DNA of 64,000 nt from Sorghum bicolor (GCF_000003195.3 NC_012877.2:20672294-20736293); one strand, 5' to 3'. Shown: positions 13,038-26,300, counted from the stretch's first letter. Translations and numbers: made by a program. Notes: generated from the sequence alone by a model not told the origin.

Positions 13038-13398
13038 TGTTGACCGTCCTTAATTCTCACATTTAACCATCAACTAATCATGGAAAAGGATCCAAATGCA
13101 ACCAACACCTAGACTTAGGGTTTTATCTGATAGAATTCCACGAGTTTTGGTGTTTGTCTATTTCTGCAGGGGGTTATCAGGAAATACGGAAGAAAGGCCC
13201 ACACGTCGGGTTTACATAGAGATATTAACGTGCCGCGCAATTTTCTATCATCTAGAAGACTCCAGAAGCCACGGGAGCGAACGGGAGACGTAACGGAGCC
13301 GGGCACTGGGCGCCCGCCCTCCCCCCTGGACCAATCAGGGCGAAGCTCAGGGATCATGATCCACCGACCTAATACTTCAAGGAAAACCACACGATCAA
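13038..13398 (+). repeat. Truncated 5' LTR of element D
   Basis: It matches the first part of the 3' LTR (from 16313) and breaks off after GATCAA at 13393-13398, where the 3' LTR continues TGTCGG. The first bases read TGTTGACC instead of TGTTGACG. It has one GGGCGCCCGCCCTCCC unit where the 3' LTR has two. Confidence 0.9.
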
Positions 13399-15061
13399 GC
13401 ATTATGCCATATCCTACGCTAGCAAAACCTTGTCTGGACCACAGCTCAATTACACTACAACTGAAAAAGAGCTTTTGGCTGTTGTCTTTGCTATAGACAA
13501 GTTTAGATCTTACTTAGTGGGGGCAAAGATAATCATCTATTCAGACCATGCTGCTCTCAAGTACCTCCTCACTAAGAAAGATGCTAAGCTTCGTCTAATT
13601 CGATGGATTCTTCTACTCCAAGACTTTGACATAGAAATCCGGGATAGGAAGGGAGTTGAGAATTCCGTAGCCGACCACTTATCTAGGCTTCAATATAAGG
13701 AAACACATGATGAACTTCCCATAAATGACTACCTACGGGATGACACCCTACTTAAGATAACACATGCAGATCCATGGTACGCAGACATCGTAAACTTTAT
13801 AGTAAAAGGCTATGTCCCACCTGGTGCAAACAAAAGGAAGTTGCTTCACGATAGTCGTTTCCACCTTTGGGATGAGCCATATCTTTTCCGAGTCTGCACT
13901 GATGGACTCTTGAGAAGGTGTGTTCCTATGGCTGAGGCTACTCAAATTATGGAAAGATGCCATGCCTCGCCATATGGAGGACACTATGGAGCATTTCGGA
14001 CACATGCTAAAATTTGGCAAAGTGGTTTTTTCTGGCCAACGATGTATGAAGATACAAAGGACTTTGTCAGGAGATGCCACCGATGTCAAAAACATGGGAA
14101 TATCAACTCACGAAATGAAATGCCTCTCACAAATAATCTTCAAGTAGAACTTTTCGATGTATGGGGCATTGATTTCATGGGGCCATTCCCTATGTCTGGG
14201 AATTGCGAGTATATCTTAGTAGCTGTGGACTATGTGTCCAAATGGGTAGAAGCCCTACCTTGTCGATCAGCTGATTCAAAACATGCCAAGAGAATGTTCC
14301 ATGAAGTTATCTTTCCTCGCTTTGGTATACCCCGGATAGTTATAAGCGATGGAGGTTCCCACTTCATCGACAAAATCTTCCGGAAGTACCTAGCCGACCA
14401 TGGAGTTCGACACAACGTCGCAACACCATACCATCCTCAGACTAGCGGTCAAGCCAAAACATCTAACAAACAAATCAAAAATATTTTACAAAAGACCGTA
14501 GATGAGATGGGTAAGGGGTGGAAGGACAAACTTCCTGATGCACTTTGGGCATATAGAACTGCATTCAAAACACCCATAGGCATGTCACCTTATCAACTTG
14601 TATATGGAAAAACGTGTCACTTGCCTGTGGAAGTAGAGTTTAAGGCTCATTGGGCACTCAAGAAATGGAACATGGATCTCCACCTCGCTAGCGAGAATCG
14701 TCTGATGCAACTATCTGAGCTAGAAGAATGGAGAGAGAAAGCCTACCACAATTCAAGGATCTATAAAGAGAGAACAAAACGATGGCATGATAAGAGAATC
14801 AAGCACAAGGAGTTTAAGCCTGGAGATAAGGTTCTACTATTCAATTCAAGAGTTAAGCTCTTTGGGCATGGTAAGCTACGAAGTAAGTGGGATGGACCAT
14901 ACAAAGTTATTGACACTTCAACTCATGGAGCCATTACCATCCAAGATGACATAGGTAACACTTTTAAGGTAAATGGTCAACGCTTGAAAATCTATCTTGA
15001 GCCACAAAACAACCTAGTAGAGGAACTTGATGTGATTGAGTTCATAGAATTCTCATATTAA
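13399..15061 (+). pseudogene. pol: RNase H and integrase of element D
   Basis: One open frame runs from the deletion junction to TAA 15059-15061. RNase H sequence ([31 protein letters not shown]) is followed by the integrase zinc finger (H...H...CHRCQKHG near 14080), the catalytic core with Asp in GIDFMGPFP and in VISDGGSHF, and a C-terminal region with RSKWDGPY. The expected catalytic Glu 36 residues after the second Asp is Lys (GQAKTSN). The frame is otherwise open, so the damage is the 5' deletion plus this substitution. Confidence 0.88.
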
Positions 15062-16312
15062 GCTCTCATAAGCTCTAGACAATTACCTAACCCTTAATAT
15101 GCTCCACAAGTTTTGTTGTCTATTTGGGTTGTGCAGGATTTTGAGGCTTAAGAAGAGTGAGACCGAACATGCAGGCCACCAGAGTGGACAACTATGTCAA
15201 CATCCAGCTTGGGGGAGGCACCCCACGTGTATCTAGATAAGTATTACTTTCCTTTATTGGTTTTATTTACTAGTATTTAGAAATAAATTTTAAAAAAATT
15301 GCATAACCATGAAACCAAACAAAGTTTTTCTTTTGAGTAATATACAATAGTTTTGTGTAATCCTAAGTTTTAAATAAAATAAAAAGAAAGTTTGATTCAA
15401 GTCTAGGTAATTGACAAACATGATATGAGAAGGTCTGAGCTACTATTTAACTTGTTCCAAGTTTTGCTAGAGTTCTGGAGATTTTATCTTTTGAAAATAT
15501 AAAAATTCATAAATATATATATATATATGAGATCATAATACCGAGAGTCCTATAAGATATAAATACTAAAACTGTGGGCACTTGCTTTGTTCAAGCCATT
15601 GTTAATTCTTGTAGTTTTGGTTGAGAGAATTATCATGCTCCCAAGATCAAGATCTTTTTGTTTTAAAAATATAAAAGATTCACTCTTCCGAAGTATTATT
15701 GCGTTAGAGGCATGGGACTATGCAAAAATTTGATTCGAAAAAAAAGAGTGAGACGAGAGGTAAAAATGGACAAGTGTCCGAAGTAGAATTAGGGGTACAA
15801 AGATACCCACCTGAGTGGAAAAAATGGACATGTGTCCGACAGTAGAATTAGGGGTACTTGCTGCCCACTTGAAAAAAAGAAAAAAAAAGAAGAAGAAAAA
15901 AATGATAGCCCATGGTCCCTCTAATAAGCAATATGCCAGTAAGAGATGACAAACTTTTTAAAAAGGTCAAAGGTCTTGATCTAGGAGTATGACATTCCTC
16001 TCCCTTGCTCTGAGTTTTGACATAGCAAAATGCAAAGTAAGTATGCTAAAACTTTTAAAGCTCTACTTATATATCTTTCGAGAAGAAGGCAAATACCTCA
16101 GTTTTATCTTGGGAACATATACAAACTCCAGAACAAAGGTAAGACGGAAGAACTTGAGACATAGTGCTTGACTTGATCGTTCTGTTTTTCAATCACTTAA
16201 GACCTTAGTGATAACTTAAAAACCCTGTAGTAAGAGGCATAAAAGTAACCCCTGATTTCTTGCTGATTTTAGCTTTGCTCAGGGACAACCAAAGGTTAAG
16301 CTTGGGGGAGCT
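15062..16312 (+). other. Non-coding 3' region of element D with two purine tracts
   Basis: No credible coding sequence, although Athila elements often have an env-like ORF here. AGCTTGGGGGAGG at 15206-15218 follows pol closely, and a second AGCTTGGGGGAG lies just before the 3' LTR (about 16300-16311). The second is the LTR-proximal polypurine tract; the first looks like an internal copy. A diverged tandem repeat of ~60 bp (GGACAAGTGTCCGA / GGACATGTGTCCGA with AGTAGAATTAGGGGTAC) is at about 15765-15870. The rest is AT-rich. Confidence 0.75.
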
Positions 16313-17594
16313 TGTTGACGGTCCTTAATTCTCACATTTAACCATCAACAAATCATGGAAAAGGATCCAAATGCAACCAACACCTAGACTTAGGGTTTTA
16401 TCTAATAGAATTCCACGAGTTTTGGTGTTTGTCTATTTCTGCAGGGGGTTATCAGGAAATACGGAAGAAAGGCCCACACGTCGGGTTTACATAGAGATAT
16501 TAACGTGCCGCGCAATTTTTTATCATCTAGAAGACTCCAGAAGCCACGGGAGCGAACGGGAGACGTAACGGAGCCGGGCACGGGGCGCCCGCCCTCCCTT
16601 ACTGGGCGCCCGCCCTCCCCCCTGGACCAATCAGGGCGAAGCTCGGGGATCATGCTCCACCGACCTAATACTTCAAGGAAAACCATACGATCAATGTCGG
16701 TTTGATCCGACAGCCCAGATTCACTTGAAGGGACTATAAAACCAGACCCCCCTGGCCCCTGGAGATCATACCTCTTCTACAGAATCAAAGCTAGGGTTTC
16801 AAGTCTTCATCCACGTAGAGAGGATCCCTCTAGTTCTTCTAGTTCTACCTCTAGTTCATCTAGATCTAGTTCTAGTTCATCTAGTTCTAGTTCTAGTTCC
16901 TCTAGTTCTAGTTCTAGTTAGTTCTAGTTGTAATCTAGAAAATAGGGAGAGAGAAGAGGAGAGCGGAGGAGGAGGAGCCGGATCTGTTGGATCTTCCTCA
17001 ACATTGTACTTTTGCAGCAACTGGTTCGTTCTTCATCGTTCTCCAGGTTATTCAATTCATAATCCTGAGTTCTTTAATTACTTTTATTTACATTCAAGTT
17101 ATTTATTGGATTCCCGCTTGCATCAAGTGCTCTAATCTTTGCAACATTAGAGTAGTAATTAATAGATTAGACATGGTGTTTAGTCTTGCAATTACCTGGA
17201 ATTGCACCCAATCCTGCGGATTGTTGTGGTAGCCCTAGGGTAGTGACAGCCCTAACGGTCGACGTATTCCACCTCGTTCGGATCGGTGTTTGTCGGACCG
17301 TAGTCAGAGCTTCCTAGCCCCCTTCTCATCTCTTTCTGTGGTTAGTGTTCTGATGTCCCGATATAGATAATCTTGAAGTAATTCTTGATTCTTAGATCAA
17401 CTAGAGAACTCTCAGGAAACTTCCTCTCTTCCCACCAAAAATAATTATATAGTTATCCTTGGGCGATCTTGGATCTTAATTAGTACACTCACGTTCCCTG
17501 TGGAAAATTGATACTCTGGAATACTCCCGGGTGAAGGCTACATCGGTATCCGTGCGCTTGCGGATTTTTCTGTTTGCGTTTAAAATACCCAACA
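16313..17594 (+). repeat. 3' LTR of element D (complete)
   Basis: 1282 bp, TGTTGACGG ... ACCCAACA. The TATA box TATAAAA is at 16735-16741. The CTAGTT minisatellite is at 16828-16930. A GC-rich unit containing GGGCGCCCGCCCTCCC is present twice (about 16580-16622) but once in the 5' LTR. The same family supplies 1-952 and the fragment at 31304-31359. Confidence 0.93.
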
Positions 17595-17599
17595 GCCAC

Positions 17600-19173
17600 C
17601 TTCGCTGCCGCATGTTCAGTTCAGGTTGAGTGAAGATATGCTTGAGGCTCTTGTGATCGGTGTAGATGTTACACAGATTACCCAGCAAATAATGCCTCCA
17701 GATTTTCAAAGCATGAACAACTGCTGCCAATTCTAAGTCATGAGTAGGGTAATTGACCTCATGTTTTCCAAGTTGGCGCGAGGCATACGCGATCACGCGA
17801 CCTTCCTGCATCAACACACAGCCTAAACCAACGCCTGACGCGTCACAAAAGACATCGAAGGGCTTCTCGATATCAGGTTGAGCTAGGACAGGAGCTGATG
17901 TCAGCAATGTCCTCAACTTGTGGAATGCCTCTTCACATTCAGGTGTCCACACAAACTTTTCATCTTTCTGAAGTAGACGAGTCATAGGCTTGGATATTTT
18001 GGAGAATTCCGGAATGAATCGACGGTAATACCCAGCCAGACCAAGAAAACTCCGAACCTCGTGTACCGAAGTTGGAACTTTCCAATCCAGCACTTCTTGC
18101 ACCTTAGCCGGATCCACTGATATGCCTTCTTCAGATAAGACATGGCCCAAGAAAGGTACTTTCCTTAGCCAAAACTCGCATTTGCTAAACTTGGCATAAA
18201 GCTGATGTTCACGCAAACGCGACAACACTATACGCAGATGCTCTGCATGCTCCTCTTCATTGCAAGAATATACCAAGATATCATCAATGAAGACCACCAC
18301 GAACTTGTCCAATTCAGGCATGAACACCGAATTCATAAGATACATGAAGTAAGCAGGTGCATTCGTCAAACCGAAGGACATGACAAGGTACTCATACAGC
18401 CCGTACCTCGTCGAGAAAGCTGTTTTAGGTACATCTTCAGGACGGATCTTGATCTGATGGTACCCAGATCGCAAATCAATCTTGGAGAATACCTTAGCTT
18501 TAGACAACTGGTCAAACAAGATATCAATGCGAGGAAGAGGGTATTTGTTCTTGATAGTCACTGCATTTAGGGGACGATAGTCCACACACATGCGCAACGA
18601 TTGATCCTTCTTCTTCACAAAGATAGCCGGACAACCCCAAGGAGAAGAACTAGGACGAATAAGACCCTTCTTCAACAACTCATTTAGTTGGGTCTTAAGC
18701 TCAGCTAATTCTTTGGGTGGCATTCTATAAGGTCTTCTAGAGATAGGAGCGGTACCTGGAATCAATTCAATTTTGAACTCCACATCCCGATCCGGAGGAA
18801 GCCCGGGTAGATCATCAGGAAAAACATCCGGAAACTCACACACCACCGGAATATCCTGAATAGCCTTAGATGTAACTGCATTCACAGTGCTACGGATTTG
18901 AATATCACGAGGAAGTTGCACTAGAAATGCCTCCTTGGTATCTGGGTCTTTTAACATCACCACACGAGTGGTGGTGTCGATAAGAACTCCATTACCACTC
19001 ATCCACTTCATCCCCAGAATTACATCTATGCCCACACTGGGTAGAACAACCAAATCGGCAAGAAACTGACGGCCTCCTATTTCCAGAGTTGCCCCCAAAA
19101 CCACTTGATTGGTGGAAATATCATTTCCCGCAGCACTAATGCAATAACTGCCCTTATCAAGTGTAACGGCCTT
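17600..19173 (-). pseudogene. Protease end, RT and RNase H of element B (first copy)
   Basis: On the - strand the frame runs from the protease C-terminus ([18 protein letters not shown]) through RT ([21 protein letters not shown], catalytic FIDDILVYS near 18270-18300) to RNase H ([26 protein letters not shown]). It ends at insertion D after RQRRWL. At 19173 it is broken by an LTR of B's own family in the opposite direction. It is collinear with 31360-32938, without a length difference and with few substitutions. Confidence 0.9.
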
Positions 19174-21488
19174 TGTAACACCCCAGTGTTATGGTTGCAT
19201 TAGTCATGTGCATAGCATGAGCATCATCATCCATTCAAAGCATCCATGATCGTCATCTATCTTGAGCCATGTCATTCTATGCAAAAATGTGTTTTAAATT
19301 GCTTAAATAGGCTTCCTATGCTTATGTTTGAGTGAACAATGCTTGTGTTTTTGCTTAATGCTTTGGTAATTAGTTTATCTATGCTTAACTTGATCTTGGG
19401 AACAATGTTCATGTTGATCACTTCTCCAAAATAATCACTTAAGTCATACTTATGCAAATAGGCCCTAGAAACCTCTTTTGCTTAGGCTTTTAAAAAATGT
19501 TTCATAAAATGTTTGCATGTCAAAACTTTCTACAGCAAAGTTGTAGCAAATTTGATAAGGAACAAAAGTTGTATTATGGCCATCTCATGAAAATGACCAC
19601 AAATAGCTCAAAAGTGGTCCACAAGGCAGATTTGGGGCTGTTTCCAACACTTAGAAAATTTTCTAAGTCCAGGAACACAAACAGTTTGCTCGATCGGTTT
19701 TGGAAACTCTATATCTTTCAGTCCAGGCCGATGTGGCCTTTGCTCTAGTTGACAATGTTGTAGATCTCAATTGGAACTCCAACTTTGTCAACTGCGTCAT
19801 CTCCTAATTCTCTCAGGTTTGGAAGTTATTCATCACCGAAGTTGCTCTATCAGTCGACGATCGCGAGTTCTGATTCAGAGCCGAGCTCGCCGTCGTGGAC
19901 GCCCAGCGCGACATCTGTCCGCCAGATGGCGCCTGTACGCCGGCGACGGCCCCGCTCGTCAGGTCGACGGCGCTGGCATGGACGCCACGGCGCCCCGCAC
20001 TCACTCAGCGCCCGTCCATTCTCCTCCTCCCTCTCTCTCTCGCGCTCGCTCTGGCGGAAACGTCGTCGCCATTGCCGCCGAGAGCTTCGCCAGCTCCTCG
20101 CGCCCTCGCCTCTGCATCTTGCTTCGCCTCCGAGCGCCTCCAAGTCTGCCTCGAGCTCCTCCATCTTCTCCACCCATCAGTTGGACGAGATCTCCCCGAG
20201 GTGAGCGGCATTTCGCAAGTTCTCCGTCGTCGGGTTCGCGGCCGTCGTGACACCGATTCCGGCGAACCTCGCCGCTGCTCCACCCTCGCTTCCTTTCTTC
20301 TCTTTGGTTAGCGTTAGGTTATGCTTAGGTCTCGGCGTCGGTCCACACCACGCCATTACGGCTATGGTCTCACCGTCGCGCGGGAACACGGCCACTGCAC
20401 CGCCGTGCTCACCGCCGACGAGCACCTCGCACGTGAGCAGGATCACCGTAGCCGTTAGGGTTAGGCACTCTTACCTCGAAAGCTCCGCGCTGACTCACTG
20501 ATGCTTAAGCCGCCTTCCTCCGACGCTCTACCGGTCGGAGATGGCCGGCGTAAGCCGGAGTAGCTCCGCCGTGCCACCATGGCCGACGGCGACCCCCTCC
20601 GCAGCCAAAACCCTAGCACCACCTACCTCAATCGACGCGGAATCTTCCCAGGAGCACGTTGGTGCCCTTGGATCCGCCGGAGAAGCTCACCGTCGGCGAG
20701 CATTTGCCGGCGAAGGGGGTCCTCTGTCTCGGTGTCGCTAACACACAGGTCCCGCATGCCAGTGACCCAACGGTCACCCCCTTTCCTTTTATTCAAAACT
20801 GGATTTTTGGCTTTCTTGCAAAAATCATATCTCCTGTTTCTGAGATCCAAAAATTGTGAAACAAATTTTGTGTTGTTTCTTGACATGGCTAGTATTTAAT
20901 AAAAATATAAAATGAATCATGTTTTCTGAGAAATTATTTATTAAGGAATTTAATCTTGTTATTCTTGGTTAAATGCATATCTCTTGTTATACTGCTTAGT
21001 TTGCTCTGACAATTTTATGGTGGTCTTTGCATGGCATTAGAGTGCTCTGATAATTATTTCATGATTTTTGGAGCACTGCTGTTGTGATATGTAATTTGTG
21101 TTTGAGATATGGCTTGTTTCTTTAAATAAATCATATAAAATAAATGGTGCTTATGCTGGTGTTTCAATTTGGTGGTAAACTTGTTTATGGTACTCCTAAG
21201 ATGCAAATAATCTGAAATCTGATGTTGGGCATCATATAAGTCATGTTTTGGAATTTAGAAAATAAACACCTTGGTACAAGTTAAATACATATCTTTAACT
21301 TGGCATGTGCAATGGTCCTGAAATTTTTATGGTGTTGATCTGATGTTATACCTGTACCTCTGTAATTTTTGTAGATTTTTCTGAGCACTTTAACTAATAT
21401 CTTATAATTATGCTCTTATTTAGAGTTAATTAATAAATGCCTTGTTAAATAAATGTTTTGGGGTTTCCATCTGATGATCTGGTAACCT
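19174..21488 (+). repeat. B': B-family LTR in opposite orientation, 5' half
   Basis: It begins TGTAACACCCC and follows the B LTR (as read on the - strand of B) for 2.3 kb, including the GC-rich part at about 19850-20760. It then stops at element E in the stretch that in B reads GGTTTCCATCTGATGTTCTGG. The likely TSD is gcctt (19169-19173), but the other end is not in the window. It is a second B-family insertion into B's protease codons, on this side of the assembly gap only. It is more diverged from B's LTRs than they are from each other. Confidence 0.83.
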
Positions 21489-22532
21489 TGTCGGTGTTTT
21501 TCCCCCGGGGGGTCACACCAACGAGTAAATTTGTATGCGTGCTCCCCTTCCCGGATGGTGATGCAAGAAGACACAGAGATTTATCCTGGTTCGGGCAAGA
21601 GAAGGCCCTACGTCCAGCGGGGGGAGAGAGTTTTTATTATCTTGCACCTAAGTGCTTGTACAGGGGCGAATACAAGCGTGGTATGAAGTGTGTAGCTCTA
21701 CTACGTGTGTGTGTTCTTGTGTTGTGATGTCCTCCTCTTCTATTCCTGAGTCTCTCCTTTTATAACTCCAAGGAGAGACACAGGGTACATGCATAGATGT
21801 TAGAGTAGGGATCGATAGCCGCATGGAGTGCTGACCTACTCGAGGCTTCCGTACGGCATGGCCTCGAGCCGTCCCATCTTGATAGCTCGGTGATGATTAC
21901 GCGTGCTCCTGTGTTCTGCCCTGCCAGCCGCCTTGTGCAGGTTCTGAGGTCGCATGCTTGTACGGTATGGTGGCGGACCCGACGGGGTAGCTGTGATGAA
22001 GTCAGTCGACGCCCAACTTGTCCCCAGGAAGGGGCCCTGTTTGGTCGAGGGTCGGACGCCGTGTAATATGCTGGTATCTGGAGCGCTGACCTTGGGTGTC
22101 TCGAGGGGGTCCCGATTAGACGTTCCATCCTGGTTTCCTGCGTCCTGACACGCCCTGGGTCGTTCGGTGGGAAGGCTGCAAAAAGAACGATGGGACAGAA
22201 GCTTGCTCCCTATCACGCCTTCCATGACCTGTGTGTTAGGTGGGGAAGCGTCAGGTGCATTTAATGCTCCGGCTCGCGTGCGCGCGTCGGGCGGCGGACA
22301 GTGTCCTCGCGCCCGACACCTCTCGGTTCGCTCGAGCCCGCTTCCGTCATCGACGGCAGTCGTCGCTCGAGTCCTGAACCGATTCGCTCGAGGCTATTTC
22401 CGTCTTCGAGGCGGCGACCGTCGATGGCGGCGCATACGTAAGATTAGGGCGTCGAATTAAGGGTCTCGACCTTCGTACGGGCAATCTCATAATGCGTATC
22501 GCTGAGGGTACCCCTTACCGATACCCTCGACA
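21489..22532 (-). repeat. 3' LTR of element E
   Basis: 1044 bp, starting TGTCGAGGG on the - strand (22532) and ending CCGACA (21489). The boundary is set by the polypurine tract CTCGGGGGCTAC directly upstream on the - strand. No second LTR is present for comparison. Confidence 0.82.
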
Positions 22533-22544
22533 GTAGCCCCCGAG
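22533..22544 (-). other. Polypurine tract of element E
   Basis: The - strand CTCGGGGGCTAC abuts the LTR start TGTCGA. The same 12 bases occur again at 28001-28012. Confidence 0.88.
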
Positions 22545-23366
22545 CCCTCGAGGGAGTTTTTGACTCCTTCGAGGGCTATGTTATCTAATTCGCAGAAACG
22601 CTTTCGACACCAGTGGTGGAAGATTCCGATTGGCTCATTTTTGCCCGGGGGTTTCGACGTACTCTCGATAGAGCGATCGTCTTCCATCCCAAATTGAGTT
22701 CCTAGCGGGTAGTCCAAGTGAGAACCTGTGCCCCTTTCGAGGGGGTCAGCTGTAGCCCGGAGGCGTCCTCATAAAGCAGGGTCGACGTGGTCGGGGATAC
22801 CGGTCTCATTCGATAGAGTCCAGCGGCTCGATGCCTCCCTTCGGGGGGATTCCTCTCGACTGTCTCGACCCTATCTTGAACATCGCCAGCGAGACCTCGA
22901 GGCGGGCCTCGATCTTCGACCGCTCGCTGGGGATCCCTGACTCTGGCGCTCGAGATCGGCTGTCGAACCCTTTCGGCGGGCCAGCCATCGACCTCTCGAG
23001 ACTTTTGCGGTTATGTCCCTTGGCTTACGAGGGAAGGAAACGGCCGTGGCGGTTCGCCTTTCTGCCCGTTGGGCACGTCTTTTTAGGCGGATGACGTTAC
23101 GACACCGTATCGGCGAGGAATTCGGAGAGTCCGGCCTGTGAGGAGAGAGAGAGAGAGCTGTCAGGCGGCGCATTTATGGGGGGAGTTACCTTACTTCTCG
23201 GATCTGTCCGTTGGCGGACAGCTGCCTATAAATACGTCGTCGCGTCACCGCCGTTCCTCTCCCTTCCGCCTTCTCGCTCTTGTTCCTTTGCTGCCTTTGC
23301 TTTCTCGTCATCTCACGCGCACACGCCCCCTCGAGCCGTAGCGAACCCACCGTCCCGTTAGCCGGG
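22545..23366 (+). promoter_or_regulatory. Upstream region of the antisense gene in E, with TATA box
   Basis: No coding sequence is seen. It is GC- and CpG-rich with several CTCGAG-type sites and a GA run near 23143-23157. TATAAATA at 23227-23234 lies 133 bp before the antisense-gene ATG, with pyrimidine-rich, CT-repeat sequence between, typical of a plant core promoter and 5' leader. Promoter function is inferred. Confidence 0.5.
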
Positions 23367-26300
23367 ATGCCTGTAAGACTCGTCGCCGCCGACGACTGGC
23401 GCCCGTCGTCGATGACGGAGCGCCGGCTGTTAGAGCTCGAGAAGGAGGGACTGCTGCGCCGCCGCACCTCGCTGTCGTCGCCAGAGTGGATCGCGCCGCC
23501 AGCGAGCCACAGGGCGCCTCAGCCACCCGAGGGCTACGTGGTGTCGTTCGCCAAGTTTCACCGCCACGGTCTGGGCGCGCCTCCAAGCCGCTTCATGCGG
23601 GCCCTCTGCTTCCATTATGGGGTGGAGCTGCAGCACTTCTCTCCGAACGCCATCACCGTAGCGGCGGTCTTCGCCGCCGTGTGTGAGGGCTTCCTAGGGA
23701 TGATGCCGCACTGGGAGCTGTGGCTCCACCTCTACAGGGGCGAGCTGTTTCACGCCTCCACCGGAACCACGGGCGTGAGGAAACCCGTGCGGGCGGGTTG
23801 CCTCAATCTGGTGCAGAAGACGGGGAAGACGGACCGGCCGCGGGAGTACATCCCGGTAGGGTTGTCGACCAACCACGCCGGTTGGGACTCCCAATGGTTC
23901 TACCTGCGGAACGACGACAACCTCCTACCTTCCTACTCAGGCCATCTGATCTTGGAGCGCCCAGCAGACTGGACGTACGGCGTCGTCCAAGCTCATCAGC
24001 CTCGGCTCGACCCTCTCCTCGACGCCCTGAAGAAGCTTCGCCAGGAAGGTTTGACCGCCGCCCTCGTCCTCTCGGCCGTCCATCATCGGAGAGTTCTCCC
24101 TCTGATGTCACGACCACTGAGGATGGACGAGATGGGCCCTGGCGTCTCGTCTCGGGACCTCGAGGCATGTCGGATGTCCAGCGAGCCTCCGGCGGATGAT
24201 GAAGTCGTGGCCCGAGTCAGGGCCGCAATTGCCGGTGATTTTAAGCCGGAGCATGTCAACGGCTTCCCCATGAGACCTGACGCAGGCTCGATCGATCTGG
24301 TACGCTTTCTTCTTGCGCGCATCCTCGATTCTGGGTTTCCCCTCTCCCCTCTCTTTTTTTTCTAAGTCTACCTTAGTTTTGGCAGGGTCGGATTGATGTC
24401 CGGTCCTCGAGGCCTCCGGTAAAGGAGGACGAGGTCGATCGCGACAAACGGCGCCAATCCGCCGAAAAGCTGAAGTCTGCCAAGGACTCCGCAAAGAAGG
24501 GGGAGAAGAAGAAGAACCTCGACCGCCAAGCATTAGAGGCGCGTCGAGCCAAATCCAGGCAGAGGGGGGAGCCTGAGGAAGAATCCCCCAACGATGACGA
24601 TGACGACGACGAGGGTAGCGATGACTCCGAGGGGATGGCGTCGCGCCTCGATCGGATCCTCGAGGGCCCGCCTCGAGGTGACGTCGACGCCCCCCGGACG
24701 GAGGCGCCGGAGGAGGGTCCGATCGGATCTCGTCGTCCCCGGGCCGACGCTCCTTCCGCGCTCAAGGCGGGCCAAGACGCACCGCGCCCTCCCCCGGCGC
24801 CCAGGGAGAGCGGTCCGGCTAGGTCCCAGGCGTCGGGGCCGCTAACTCGCGGTCGCGCCGCGGCCTCTGAGAAGGGAGACGCCGGCCGTAGGAGCGCGAG
24901 TCCCGGTGCCCGCCAGGCGGGGACCGACGTACCTAGGCCAGTTTCTGCCCTCGAGGGGCCTAGCGCCCCGACGCGGGGTGGCTCGAGGCCCGCTGGTCGG
25001 GGTGGCGGAAGGCGAGCCATTCTACCCGTGGGGTAAGCCCTTTTGTTGTTGCGGTCTTTGTCCTCCCATTCTTTCACCTTTCCTCACATGCTGACTTTTT
25101 CTCAGGCTGAAACGGACCCTCGAGCAGGCCCAACCATCGATGGCCAAGAGGCTCAGAACGGGTGCCGCCTCCACGGAACCAGGTTCGTAGTTAATTCCTG
25201 GGTGTCGCGATATTATTACGTCGGTTATCATAACGTCTGACCCTTACCCTTTGTTTTGTAGGCTCGTCAAGCACCCAACCTCCAGCCGGCGTCGAGATTG
25301 CTTCACCTCGTCCCGCGCCTACTCCGCCGCCACCGACTCATGATGCGGCCCCCCAGACGCGAGCGTCAGAAGGAGCCCCCGAGCCCTCTCGATTGGGGGT
25401 CGAGGGGGAACCCATCACCATCAGCGATACGTCTGATGGCAACGAAGCGCCTGGGGGCGCTCGACCCATGGAGGAAGAAGCGTCGACTCCCAACATCGCG
25501 GGACGGACTCCCTGGCCCGCGGGCCTTCGAGCCCTCGAGGCGTAAAGGAAGATGGTGGAGGAGGAGGGGCGGGAGCGCGAGGCGACGCAGCCGTCGCTGG
25601 AGCAGCAGCAGCAGCGACCCCAGCCGGAGGAGCAGCTGCAGCATCAGCAGGAGGAGCAACGGCAGCAGCTGGGGCAGCAACAGCAGCTAGGGGGCCAAGA
25701 GGACGAGCTACTCGAGCCCCCGCCTCAAATTTTGGCCGAACCGGCGCCACTGGCGTCGCAAGAGCCCGGCGATCAAGAGGGAAATTTGCCGGTGTACGGA
25801 CCTCCCACCCCAGCGTGGCTCCTCCCGGGGGCGCCTGCCGCGATCCGGGCAGAGTCGGGACGAGCGGACGGAGTGGTGGCGCTCGCCTGCATGATGCGCA
25901 CCCCCACCGACCCCGAGTCCGAGATCAAGAGGACACTCTACGGCATGGACGGGATCGCCCCAGGGTTCCTCCGGGAGCGTCGAGCATGGGAGGACCGCTT
26001 TCCCTCTGAGGAGGATGAGATCGGGTCGTCTGGGAACAAGGACGGTACGTGGAAGACGGTGGATGACGACGGGCGGTTCCCTTGCCTCGCCGACCTATTC
26101 TTGTGCCACGGGGGTTCCCTCGAGACCGTCGAGAATTTTCTCCGCGGCGTCAAGGTGCGGGCTGATCGGGAAATGGAGAACTGGTGTCCCGATCGGATTC
26201 GTATCCGAGCTTCCACCGACCCGTCCGAGCCCAATATCTTCCTCGACGACAAGAAGGAGGTCGAGAAGTGGGAGCATGTCGAGGAGCTCCGCCTTTGGAT

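Larger units (their letters stand above)
13038..17594 (+). mobile_element. Element D: internally deleted Athila-type retrotransposon
   Basis: A Ty3/gypsy element on the + strand inserted in B's RNase H, with perfect TSD gccac (13033-13037, 17595-17599). The 5' LTR is cut after 361 bp and joined directly to RNase H codons; the rest of the 5' LTR, gag, protease and most of RT are missing. RNase H, integrase, a 1.25-kb non-coding 3' region and a full 3' LTR (1282 bp) remain. The Athila assignment is from the integrase sequence ([10 protein letters not shown] motif) and the CAGCTTGGGGGAG-type purine tracts. Confidence 0.88.

Noticed and set aside
15062..16312. env-like ORF expected in an Athila element
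   Set aside because: The only frame (15989-16171) is 60 codons and shows no signal peptide or membrane-protein character.
16987..17232. Frame of 81 codons within D's 3' LTR
   Set aside because: It is a chance frame over non-coding LTR sequence, with no motif and not preserved in the related LTR at 1-952.
18205..18570. 121-codon frame, repeated at 31970-32335
   Set aside because: It is the exact complement of B's RT codons; its repetition only reflects the duplicated segment.
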